Positions 1-5,862 of a DNA stretch of 6,565 nt are shown here, in pieces. The position numbers and the translations under genes are program-made. This stretch comes from an uncultured Clostridiaceae bacterium (GTDB lineage: Bacteria > Bacillota > Clostridia > TANB77 > CAG-508). Under the pieces are notes generated by a model that saw nothing but the letters and a program-made list of their open reading frames with translations, was not told the origin of the DNA and did not search any database. The stretch is taken from contig CATXTS010000111.1 of the NCBI GenBank assembly GCA_958402495.1, positions 1-6,565 of the forward strand, read 5' to 3'. Position 1 is the stretch's first letter; each line of letters begins with the position of its first letter.

Positions 1-79
1 CAGCTAATATAATTAACACAATAATGGTAATGACCAATGCAATTAAAGTGATACCCTTTTGTTTTGTTTTTTCTTTCAT
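1..79 (-). CDS. Prepilin-type N-terminal methylation-domain protein (5' fragment)
   Basis: The minus strand reads ATG at 79-77 and stays open to the window edge, giving 26 residues; the rest of the gene lies to the left. The start is supported by an AAAGGAG ribosome binding site at 94-88, 8 bases upstream. The peptide begins with a short Lys-rich leader (eight residues, four of them Lys after Met1), then G9, then the hydrophobic stretch GITLIALVITIIVLIILA. This is the layout of a class III signal (prepilin) peptide: cleavage would occur after G9 by a prepilin peptidase, and the hydrophobic helix would drive assembly of a pilus or pseudopilus, or anchor the protein in the membrane. In classical type IV pilins the fifth mature residue is Glu; here it is Ala14. 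Clostridia often carry surface proteins with this kind of N-terminus, so the protein may be a pilin-like surface protein rather than a major pilin. The C-terminal domain, which would decide its role, is not visible. Confidence 0.82.
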   Translation of the reverse strand, partial: MKEKTKQKGITLIALVITIIVLIILA

Positions 80-136
80 GTTTCTTTCTCCTTTTCTTTT
101 CCTTATGTTTTCCATTTTTCTACTCTTTATACCTTT

Positions 137-165
137 ATATTATATTACCTTTCGGTTAAAGTCAA
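137..165 (-). promoter_or_regulatory. Probable sigma-A promoter of the prepilin-like gene
   Basis: On the minus strand TTGACT (165-160) is a good -35 box. Two overlapping -10 boxes follow: TATAAT at 144-139 (perfect, but a 15-base spacer) and TAATAT at 142-137 (17-base spacer). Transcription would start near 130, leaving a purine-rich leader of about 50 bases before the ATG at 79. The promoter diverges from tsaE. It is inferred from sequence only. Confidence 0.5.
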
Positions 166-366
166 TATGGTTTTCTTTTACTTTTTCTTTTATTATAAAA
201 TTTTTATTTTATTATTTTTAGTTTTTAATTCCACTAATTTGTTTACAAGTTTGCATAAAATAATTCTCTATTCAGAATTACTTCCAACTTAGAATATTGT
301 CTTTTATTCCAATCATTGGAGAATTCTGTTTGAAAGCTTATTCAAGAAAGGATTTTTTTATTTTTA

Positions 367-395
367 TTTACAAAATATCTTTTTTATTATAAAAT
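367..395 (+). promoter_or_regulatory. Candidate sigma-A promoter for tsaE
   Basis: TTTACA (367-372) is followed after 17 bases by TAAAAT (390-395); an alternative -10, TATAAA at 388-393, gives a 15-base spacer. Transcription would begin near 402, about 30 bases before the ATG at 433. The -10 box covers the upstream in-frame ATG at 394, which argues against that ATG as the start. The surrounding DNA is so AT-rich that chance matches are possible. Confidence 0.42.
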
Positions 396-419
396 GAAGA
401 CAATAAAAATACATATGGT

Positions 420-426
420 AAAGGAG
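420..426 (+). promoter_or_regulatory. Ribosome binding site that sets the tsaE start
   Basis: AAAGGAG at 420-426 lies 6 bases before the ATG at 433. The in-frame ATG at 394 has only T- and A-rich sequence before it, without a purine-rich site, so the shorter form of TsaE is the better call. Confidence 0.8.
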
Positions 427-432
427 AATCCA

Positions 433-858
433 ATGGAAACTTATCTATCAGAATCTGAAGAAGATACGAAACAATTTGCAAAAAACTTGGCTAAAGATTT
501 AAAAACAGGCGATATCCTTGTTTTAACAGGAGAATTAGGTTCTGGTAAAACCAAATTTACAGAAGGTATTTTAAGTTATTTTGGTTTAGAAAATGAAATT
601 TCTAGCCCTACTTTTACGGTAGTTAATGAATATCATAAAGCTGATATCTGTATTTTTCATTTTGACGTCTATCGTTTAGAAGATATTGATGAATTTTATG
701 CTATTGGTGGGGAAGAATATTTTAATCAAGGTATTTGTATTATTGAATGGGGAGAAATGTTAGAACCTATTTTACCAAAAGGCTATATGAAAATTACTTT
801 TGAGAAAGATGAAGCCTATCCAGAGCAAAGAAAATTGAAGATAGAAAAAATGGCTTAA
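433..858 (+). CDS. tsaE: tRNA threonylcarbamoyladenosine biosynthesis ATPase TsaE
   Basis: TsaE is the small P-loop ATPase that works with TsaB and TsaD in the cytoplasm to transfer the threonylcarbamoyl group onto A37 of ANN-decoding tRNAs (t6A). The protein has 141 residues from the ATG at 433, close to the usual length of about 150. Visible family signatures are the Walker A loop GELGSGKT (residues 33-40, with K39 and T40), the switch-like SSPTF (57-61), HFDVYRL (76-82, with D78), and the Walker B-like IIEWGE (103-108, with the characteristic Trp106). An in-frame ATG at 394 would add 13 residues but lacks a ribosome binding site and overlaps the putative promoter. The gene is followed by a terminator and then a fresh promoter before tsaB, so it may be transcribed apart from its partner. 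The family call is very firm. Confidence 0.96.
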   Translation: METYLSESEEDTKQFAKNLAKDLKTGDILVLTGELGSGKTKFTEGILSYFGLENEISSPTFTVVNEYHKADICIFHFDVYRLEDIDEFYAIGGEEYFNQGICIIEWGEMLEPILPKGYMKITFEKDEAYPEQRKLKIEKMA

Positions 859-880
859 AAAAGTCATTTTTTTTATTTTC
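845..880 (+). terminator. Intrinsic terminator overlapping the tsaE stop codon
   Basis: A 12-bp stem pairs 845-856 (AAAAAATGGCTT) with 861-872 (AAGTCATTTTTT), with one G-U pair and an AAAA loop. The descending arm runs into a T-rich tract (867-874 are all T, followed by ATTTTC). The ascending arm contains the last codons of tsaE, and the TAA stop (856-858) sits at its tip and in the loop. The stem is AT-rich, so termination may be partial. Confidence 0.62.
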
Positions 881-894
881 TTTTTTAGAATAGG

Positions 895-923
895 TTTACA
901 AATTATTTAACTTGGGATAGAAT
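895..923 (+). promoter_or_regulatory. Probable sigma-A promoter for tsaB-rimI
   Basis: TTTACA (895-900), a 17-base spacer, and TAGAAT (918-923) match the consensus well with ideal spacing. The start would be near 930, giving a leader of about 30 bases with AAAAGGAG at 946-953 before the TTG start of tsaB. It lies directly after the tsaE terminator, as expected for an independent transcription unit. Confidence 0.6.
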
Positions 924-960
924 ATGTTTGTAGAATTATAAAGAAAAAAGGAGTTTTATT

Positions 961-1672
961 TTGAAAATATTAGCAATAGATACGTCTTCTGATATTTGCT
1001 CTGTTTGTATATTAGAAGATAATCAGGTAATACTAAAAAAAGATGCCATTGATAGTCGCACGCATTCTCAAAAATTAATGCCAATGATAGATGAAGTTTT
1101 TAAACAAACAAATCTATCTTTAAAAGACATGCAATTACTTGCCTGTTGTATTGGTCCTCGGTTCTTTTACAGGTGTTAGAATTGGTGTTTCTACTATAAA
1201 AGCATTTGCCGATAGTTTAAAGCTTCCTGTTGTAGGAATTAGTTCTTTGGAAGGTCTAGCTCATAATGTAGAAAATTCTTATTTTAAAGAGGAGAGTTCC
1301 TATGTTTGTAGTGTCATTGATGCTAAAAATGATAATGTCTATTATGGTTTATTTCAAAGACAAAATGCTGCTTATACGCCAGTTAGTAATTTTACTGCTA
1401 GCAATATACATACTATGATTGAAACTTTAGAAAATATCTCTGAGCCAATCATTTTTGTTGGTGATGGTGCAATAGAGCATAAATATACTATCTTAGAAAA
1501 ACTGAAAAAGTCGATTTTTGTAACCGATGCTTTTCATCGTCCTACCAGTGTTAGTATTGGTCAATGTGCTTTTTATCAATATAAACAAGGGCACTTTGGA
1601 GATTCTAATAGCCTTTCTCCCCTATATTTAAGAAAATCCCAGGCTGAAAGAGCTTTGGAAGGAGAAAAGTAA
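961..1672 (+). CDS. tsaB: tRNA threonylcarbamoyladenosine biosynthesis protein TsaB, interrupted by a one-base frameshift
   Basis: TsaB is the inactive ASKHA-fold partner that scaffolds TsaD and recruits TsaE in t6A37 synthesis. The start is TTG at 961 (first residues MKILAIDTSS), with AAAAGGAG 7 bases upstream. The first frame runs 72 codons to a stop at 1177-1179, but homology leaves it at residue 66. Removing one base, C1159 in GGT-CCT-C-GGT-TCT, restores the invariant GPGSFTGVRIGVS motif and joins it to the second frame, which continues through SSLEGLA to the stop at 1670-1672. The repaired protein has 236 residues, normal for the family (about 230). Both halves are otherwise intact and well conserved, with no other damage, so this looks like a sequencing or assembly error, or a very recent mutation, rather than an old pseudogene. 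As read, no full-length TsaB can be made by standard decoding. rimI follows after 1 base, so the two are cotranscribed. Confidence 0.9.
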
Positions 1673-1673
1673 T

Positions 1674-2120
1674 ATGGACATTTCTCATATAGAGATTCGC
1701 TCTATGACTTTATCTGATTTAGAATCTATCCAAGATGTTTTAACAAAAGATTTTGATGATTTTTGGAATTTTGACATATTTAGGGACGAATTGGCTCATA
1801 CTAATTCTAGTTACTTAGTGATGTGTTATGAGAATCAAGTCATTGGCTTTGCTGGCTTTAAGAAGATTTTAGAAGAAGCTGAAATTATGAATATTGTTAT
1901 TGCTAAAGCTTATCGCCAAAAGGGGCTTTCTCGTCTTTTGTTAAATGCTTTGTTAGATTATGCCCAGGATTTAGGTTGCATAAGTGTCTATTTAGAAGTT
2001 AATTCCACCAATGTTGTTGCTATTTCTCTTTACCAATCTTGTGGTTTTTGTCAAACTGGTCTTCGCAAGAAATATTACCATGGTAAAGACGATGCAATGA
2101 TTATGCACAGGTATTTATAA
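1674..2120 (+). CDS. rimI: Ribosomal-protein-alanine N-acetyltransferase RimI (GNAT family)
   Basis: This 148-residue GNAT enzyme uses acetyl-CoA to acetylate the N-terminal Ala of ribosomal protein S18; RimI enzymes may act on other N-termini too. The acetyl-CoA loop lies at residues 80-86 (YRQKGLS), fitting the R/Q-x-x-G-x-G/A pattern except that Ser86 replaces the last small residue. LEVN (107-110) carries the likely catalytic Glu108, and LYQSCGF (119-125) carries Tyr120; their 12-residue spacing equals that of Glu103/Tyr115 in Salmonella RimI. The C-terminal RKKYY...DDAMIM is typical of RimI. The ATG is 1 base after the tsaB stop, and its ribosome binding site AAGGAG (1659-1664) is inside the tsaB coding sequence, so the two genes are coupled. 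Neighbourhood with tsaB and tsaE is the standard setting for rimI and separates it from the many other GNAT proteins. Confidence 0.92.
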   Translation: MDISHIEIRSMTLSDLESIQDVLTKDFDDFWNFDIFRDELAHTNSSYLVMCYENQVIGFAGFKKILEEAEIMNIVIAKAYRQKGLSRLLLNALLDYAQDLGCISVYLEVNSTNVVAISLYQSCGFCQTGLRKKYYHGKDDAMIMHRYL

Positions 2121-2176
2121 AAAAATTTAAAATATGGTTCTTTTTAAAGAACAAAATAAAGAAAAAGGAGAAACAA

Positions 2177-4561
2177 ATGAAAAAGAAAAATGAACTATCC
2201 TATCAGGATTTAAGATTTATCTGTAACCCAGAAGTATTTACTTTTGCAGATACCTCTGAATTAGAGTCTATTAATACTGGAATTGGTCAAGATAGAGGTA
2301 TTAAAGCACTAGAATTTGGTGTTAATGTCGATATTAAAGGTTATAACATCTATATTGAAGGGCCTAGTGGTGTTGGTAAAACAATGTATGCTAAAAATTA
2401 CTTAGATAAAATTTCTAAAAAGATGAAAGTGCCTTCTGATTGGTGTTATATTTATAATTTTGATAATCCAAATGAACCAATTGCGGTTTCCTTCCCTGCT
2501 GGTCAAGGAAAAGAATTTAAAGAGATGATGGATACTTTTATCAAAGAAATTCGTACCGATATTAAAAAAACTTTTAACAATGAAGACTTTGAAAAAGAAA
2601 AGACTTTAATTAAACAAGAATTTGAAGAAAAACGTGCTTCTTTATTAGATGCTTTAAATCAAGAGTCTGAAAAGCATGGTTTTCAAGTAAAATCTGCACA
2701 AAATGGTATTTATATGATGCCTATGATTGATGGTAAGACGATTGAAGAAGAGGAATTTGACAAATTAGATGAATCTGTAAAAAAACAATTTGAAGAAAAG
2801 TCAACTATCGTTCAACAGCAAATTATAGAAGTTATCTCTAAAATTAAAGAAATTGAGCGTGCTTCTGATAAACGTGTAGAGGAATGGCAATCCAATATTG
2901 CTTTATTAACGGTTAATTCTCACATTAACTTTATGAAAAGTAAATATAAAAGAAATAAGAAAGTCAATACCTTTTTAAATGAAGTAAAACAAGATGTTCT
3001 AAAGAACATTTCTGCTTTCGTTGCAAAGGAGGAAGATGCTAAAGCACCTGCTACTTCTCCTAGACAAGAGCAACCAAAACCTTGGTTAAATTATCGTGTT
3101 AATTTATTTGTAGATAATAGTAATACAGAAGGTGCTCCCGTTATTATGGATTCTAATTACTCTTATCATAATATTTTTGGTAAATTAGAATATGAAAATT
3201 ATTATGGTGCTTTAAAGACAGATTATACTATGTTAAAACCAGGTTTAATGCATATTGCAAACGGTGGTTATATTATTTTCCAAGCCAAAGATTTAATTGC
3301 GAATGGTATTTGTTATGAAGCTTTAAAAAAAGCTTTGCGTATTAAAGAATTATCTATTGAAAATACAGCTGACCAACGTACTTCTATGGTGATGATTTCT
3401 TTAAAGCCTGAACCAATTCCTTTAGATTTAAAAGTGATTGTAATTGGTAATGAATCCATTTATCAGACTCTTTTAGCTATGGATAGTGATTTTAGAAAAT
3501 TATTCAAAATCAAAGTAGAATTTGAAGATGATGCTCCCTTAACACCAGAAAATATGAATAAACTAGCTCGTTTTATTCATGGTTTTTGTGAGCAAGAAGA
3601 ACTTCCACCTTTAGACCGTGGTGCTGTTGCTAAAGTCGTGGAATATGCCTCTAAATTAGCCCAAGACCATGAAAAATTATCTACTCGTTTCACGGACTTA
3701 GCACAAATTGTTGGTGAAGCTGCTACTTGGGCTAGAATGGATAAAAAGAAAATCGTTACTGCAGAATATGTAGATATGGCTTTGAAAGAACGTGTAGAAA
3801 GAGTCAAAAAATATGATGCTAAATATATGGAAATGATTAAGGAAAATACACTATTAATTAATACTTCTGGTTTTGTTACTGGTCAAATAAATGGGTTAAC
3901 GGTTATGACAATTGGAGATTACACTTTTGGAAAGCCTGTTAAAATCACAGCTAACACTTATAGTGGAAAGTTAGGCGTTGTCAATGTAGAAAGAGAAGTA
4001 GAGCTTTCTGGTTCTTCTCATTCAAAGGGCGTATTAATTTTAACAGGTTATTTAGGAGAAATGTTTGCACAAGATATGCCTTTATCCCTAACTGCTAGTA
4101 TTTGTTTTGAACAATTATATAATGGTGTGGATGGAGATAGTGCTTCTAGTACAGAATTGTATGCGATTCTTTCTAGTTTATCCGGTATTCCGATTAACCA
4201 ATCCATTGCTGTTACAGGTTCCGTTAACCAAAAAGGTGAAATTCAGCCAATCGGTGGTGTGAATGATAAAATCGAAGGTTTCTTCCAAGTATGTAAAATG
4301 CGTGGTTTGGATGGTTCTCATGGTGTTATGATTCCTGTACAAAATATCAACAACTTAAGTTTATCTGAAGAAATTGTAGAAGCTGTCAAACATAAACAAT
4401 TTCATGTTTATGCTGTTTCCACCATTGAAGAAGGTATTGAACTTTTAACAGGCGTTCCTGCTGGTAAAAAAGATGCACAGGGCAGATTTCCGGCTGGCAG
4501 TATTAACGCTTTAGCTTATGAAAAATTGAAAAAATATGCACAAATTCGTAAAAATGATTAA
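2177..4561 (+). CDS. Lon-like AAA+ ATP-dependent protease (YcbZ/Lon-related family)
   Basis: This 794-residue cytoplasmic protein is a Lon-related protease of the YcbZ type: an N-terminal AAA+ module split by a long charged helical insertion, then a lid and a C-terminal Lon peptidase domain, without the N-terminal substrate-binding domain of classical LonA. Walker A is GPSGVGKT (62-69, K68). The helical, probably coiled-coil insertion covers roughly 110-240. The Walker B region is ANGGYIIFQAKDL (361-373), with Gln369 where an Asp is expected. Sensor 1 Asn425 and a likely Arg finger R440 (DSDFRKLF) follow; the lid is about 455-550. The peptidase domain (about 565-770) has catalytic Ser655 in DGDSAS and Lys698 in GGVNDK, 43 residues apart as in E. 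coli Lon (Ser679/Lys722). AAGGAG at 2165-2170 is 6 bases before the ATG. It probably degrades misfolded or specific proteins; its substrates are unknown. It follows rimI by 56 bases with no clear terminator between, so cotranscription is likely. Confidence 0.93.
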   Translation: MKKKNELSYQDLRFICNPEVFTFADTSELESINTGIGQDRGIKALEFGVNVDIKGYNIYIEGPSGVGKTMYAKNYLDKISKKMKVPSDWCYIYNFDNPNEPIAVSFPAGQGKEFKEMMDTFIKEIRTDIKKTFNNEDFEKEKTLIKQEFEEKRASLLDALNQESEKHGFQVKSAQNGIYMMPMIDGKTIEEEEFDKLDESVKKQFEEKSTIVQQQIIEVISKIKEIERASDKRVEEWQSNIALLTVNSHINFMKSKYKRNKKVNTFLNEVKQDVLKNISAFVAKEEDAKAPATSPRQEQPKPWLNYRVNLFVDNSNTEGAPVIMDSNYSYHNIFGKLEYENYYGALKTDYTMLKPGLMHIANGGYIIFQAKDLIANGICYEALKKALRIKELSIENTADQRTSMVMISLKPEPIPLDLKVIVIGNESIYQTLLAMDSDFRKLFKIKVEFEDDAPLTPENMNKLARFIHGFCEQEELPPLDRGAVAKVVEYASKLAQDHEKLSTRFTDLAQIVGEAATWARMDKKKIVTAEYVDMALKERVERVKKYDAKYMEMIKENTLLINTSGFVTGQINGLTVMTIGDYTFGKPVKITANTYSGKLGVVNVEREVELSGSSHSKGVLILTGYLGEMFAQDMPLSLTASICFEQLYNGVDGDSASSTELYAILSSLSGIPINQSIAVTGSVNQKGEIQPIGGVNDKIEGFFQVCKMRGLDGSHGVMIPVQNINNLSLSEEIVEAVKHKQFHVYAVSTIEEGIELLTGVPAGKKDAQGRFPAGSINALAYEKLKKYAQIRKND

Positions 4562-4567
4562 TCTAAA

Positions 4568-4605
4568 AATTGTCAAGAAGGGTTTTCTTGACAATTCTTT
4601 TTTTA
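4568..4605 (+). terminator. Intrinsic terminator after the Lon-like protease gene
   Basis: A perfect 12-bp stem pairs 4568-4579 (AATTGTCAAGAA) with 4585-4596 (TTCTTGACAATT) around a GGGTT loop. It is followed by CTTTTTTTTAA (4597-4607). It starts 7 bases after the stop codon. On the minus strand the same stem is followed by a short TTTTT run, so it could also stop transcription from the convergent metallopeptidase gene. Confidence 0.9.
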
Positions 4606-4634
4606 ATATATATTAACATTTTATTTTCTATTAA

Positions 4635-5354
4635 TTAAAAAAATAAAGTTAAAACCATGGCAAGAATCGTATAAATGCCTACTTTTGCTATACTATTAAA
4701 AAATAATAGAAACATCGTTGTTGGGATGCCAATTTCATTCATCTTTCCATAGGCTTCTATCATTTTTTCTATTTGCTCATTCGTAATATGAGCATTTTGT
4801 TTCGTATATGCTATCATATAAGCGTGTGCTACAAATTTTGCCTTTGTCATAGCATCTGTTTCCAAATAACTTCTTACCATATAATAAATAAAACTTAACC
4901 CTATTAGTATCATAAGTTGTAAATAATAGTTTTGGAAAACACCTAGCATGGTTAAAATAATAGAAAGGATAAAATAGAGTAAATAAATGTTAGAATAGAG
5001 AAAATTAAATAGCAGCATTCTTCTATTTTGAATGGAATGTAAGCATTCATGTGCAATCGTTTGGATTCTAGTGTAAGACGCTTTTATATTGGCTATCCAT
5101 ATAGTGTCTGTTGCTGCTATGTATAAACTTGCTTGACTCTCCGGATTTTCATTTTCTTTAACATTTACTTTTTCATTACCCAACATTTTTAAAATGCTTT
5201 GACAAATGGCTTTATTTTCTGGAAACTGATTCGCTATTTTATCCAGTTCTTTATTTTCTACTATTTTTTTAATTGTTTTTGTATTCGTCCTAAATAATAT
5301 ACCTAATATTATCGTGATAACTATTTCTCCTATTAGAATACCTATCCATTCCAT
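4635..5354 (-). CDS. Membrane-bound zinc metallopeptidase (HExxH; YugP-like)
   Basis: The protein has 239 residues from the ATG at 5354. It has an N-terminal membrane segment (about 3-21), a soluble region, the zinc-binding motif HECLH (102-106) within IAHECLHSIQ, two further membrane segments (about 113-140 and 144-161), ETDA (165-168, Glu165 a likely third zinc ligand), and a C-terminal membrane segment (about 213-238). The order of HExxH, a hydrophobic pair and an E-x-D-A motif resembles the neutral zinc metallopeptidases of the B. subtilis YugP type, though overall similarity looks distant. The substrate is unknown. GAGGGG at 5371-5366 lies 11 bases before the ATG. A longer form from TTG at 5447 (AAAGGA nearby) would add 31 residues, but these would be encoded by a terminator-like hairpin and look hydrophilic and non-conserved, so I prefer the shorter form. 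It lies downstream of the YlbF-family gene. Confidence 0.78.
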   Translation of the reverse strand: MEWIGILIGEIVITIILGILFRTNTKTIKKIVENKELDKIANQFPENKAICQSILKMLGNEKVNVKENENPESQASLYIAATDTIWIANIKASYTRIQTIAHECLHSIQNRRMLLFNFLYSNIYLLYFILSIILTMLGVFQNYYLQLMILIGLSFIYYMVRSYLETDAMTKAKFVAHAYMIAYTKQNAHITNEQIEKMIEAYGKMNEIGIPTTMFLLFFNSIAKVGIYTILAMVLTLFF

Positions 5355-5400
5355 CTTTTTCTTTTCCCCTCTCTTTTCTTGTGTGTTTATTTCCTTTAAT

Positions 5401-5443
5401 AGAAAACGAGTATAAGCATGTTTTATCAACATCCCTATACTCG
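5401..5443 (-). terminator. Hairpin, probable terminator or attenuator, between the YlbF-family and metallopeptidase genes
   Basis: On the minus strand CGAGTATA (5443-5436) pairs perfectly with TATACTCG (5414-5407). An inner stem ATGTT/AACAT (5432-5428 with 5422-5418) lies behind a 3x3 internal loop. The hairpin is followed by TTTTCTATT, a modest T tract. It begins 24 bases after the YlbF-family stop codon and ends about 50 bases before the metallopeptidase ATG, so it may end or reduce transcription into that gene. The short T tract makes complete termination doubtful. Confidence 0.6.
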
Positions 5444-5467
5444 ACAATATTTTCCTTTATTTATTTC

Positions 5468-5800
5468 TTATAATACATCTTGTACAGATTCTGCAATAAT
5501 CTTATTGACATCTGCTAGCATTACATTGAACTTTACTTCTAAATCAAAATATTCTTTAATTTCTTTATTTTGAATTAAAATGGTATACATCTCTTGTAAT
5601 TTTTGATTCTTTTCTTGTGCTACTTCCTCGCCTTTCATGGCAAGGACTTGTATATCATATCTTAATTTCTCAAATTCATCAATTTTTTGTTTAAATTCTG
5701 CATTTGCTTCTATGGATTCTTTTATTTTCTTATATTGTATAAATTCTGTTGATTGTCTAATTTCTTTTGCTAGCTGATTGGCTGTATCATATACATTCAT
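5468..5800 (-). CDS. YlbF/YmcA family protein
   Basis: This 110-residue, mostly helical and charged protein fits the YlbF/YmcA (Com_YlbF) family: an N-terminal MNVYDTANQLAKEIRQS helix, an 'EFIQYKKIKESIEAN' segment, and a C-terminal half with long helices ending near Asp/Val-rich residues. In B. subtilis YlbF and YmcA join YaaT in the Y-complex that guides RNase Y in mRNA maturation and affects competence, sporulation and biofilm formation. Whether this protein is the YlbF or YmcA counterpart, or a lone clostridial paralogue, cannot be told here. AAAAGGAG at 5816-5809 lies 8 bases before the ATG. The glycosyltransferase stop is 53 bases upstream, and I see no good promoter in that gap, so the two are probably cotranscribed. 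No membrane segment or Cys motif is present. Confidence 0.82.
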   Translation of the reverse strand: MNVYDTANQLAKEIRQSTEFIQYKKIKESIEANAEFKQKIDEFEKLRYDIQVLAMKGEEVAQEKNQKLQEMYTILIQNKEIKEYFDLEVKFNVMLADVNKIIAESVQDVL

Positions 5801-5819
5801 GTCTTATTCTCCTTTTCTG

Positions 5820-5862
5820 TATGTATAAACAAATATACCCCGTCCCCCATTGTTTATGCGTA
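5820..5862. repeat. Inverted repeat with a G-rich loop at the glycosyltransferase stop codon
   Basis: ATAAACAA (5825-5832) and TTGTTTAT (5850-5857) form a perfect 8-bp inverted repeat. Read as plus-strand RNA it extends to 13 bp (5820-5832 with 5850-5862) with two G-U pairs. The 17-base loop is, on the minus strand, TGGGGGACGGGGTATAT, strikingly G-rich for this AT-rich region. The repeat includes the TAA stop (5856-5854) and the last codons of the glycosyltransferase gene. There is no T tract, so it is not a typical terminator. A REP-like or small mobile remnant is possible. Confidence 0.5.

Larger units (their letters stand above)
80..432. other. Divergent intergenic region between prepilin-like gene and tsaE
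   Basis: This stretch of about 350 very AT-rich bases holds no convincing gene. The plus-strand open frames here encode Phe/Leu/Ile/Tyr-rich low-complexity peptides with no ribosome binding site. What it does hold: the ribosome binding site and promoter of the minus-strand prepilin-like gene (left), the candidate tsaE promoter and ribosome binding site (right), a short dyad TCCAAT-C-ATTGGA at 308-320, and a small inverted repeat TTGAA/TTCAA at 330-345. The dyads could be operator-like, but similar short palindromes occur by chance in such AT-rich DNA. Confidence 0.6.

Noticed and set aside
24..292. Two overlapping plus-strand open frames of 65 and 77 codons
   Set aside because: They are Phe/Leu/Tyr-rich low-complexity translations of AT-rich DNA with no ribosome binding site, and one overlaps the real minus-strand prepilin gene start.
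308..320. Dyad TCCAAT-C-ATTGGA upstream of tsaE
   Set aside because: It could be an operator, but a single short palindrome in AT-rich DNA, far from the -10 box and without a known matching regulator, is not enough.
394..432. N-terminal extension of TsaE from the ATG at 394
   Set aside because: No ribosome binding site precedes it, it overlaps the candidate -10 box, and AAAGGAG is ideally placed for the ATG at 433.
1139..1672. Second half of tsaB as an independent gene starting at TTG 1139
   Set aside because: There is no ribosome binding site before it, and its first residues (MPVVLVL) are not family-like; homology starts exactly at GSFTG, as expected for a frameshift.
2137..2152. Inverted repeat GTTCTTT-TT-AAAGAAC between rimI and the Lon-like gene
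   Set aside because: The loop is too small for a full stem, the stem is AT-rich and no T tract follows, so it is not a convincing terminator; an operator role is unsupported.
3577..3807. Minus-strand open frame of 76 codons
   Set aside because: It is antisense to the well-supported lid region of the Lon-like protease and has no recognisable features.
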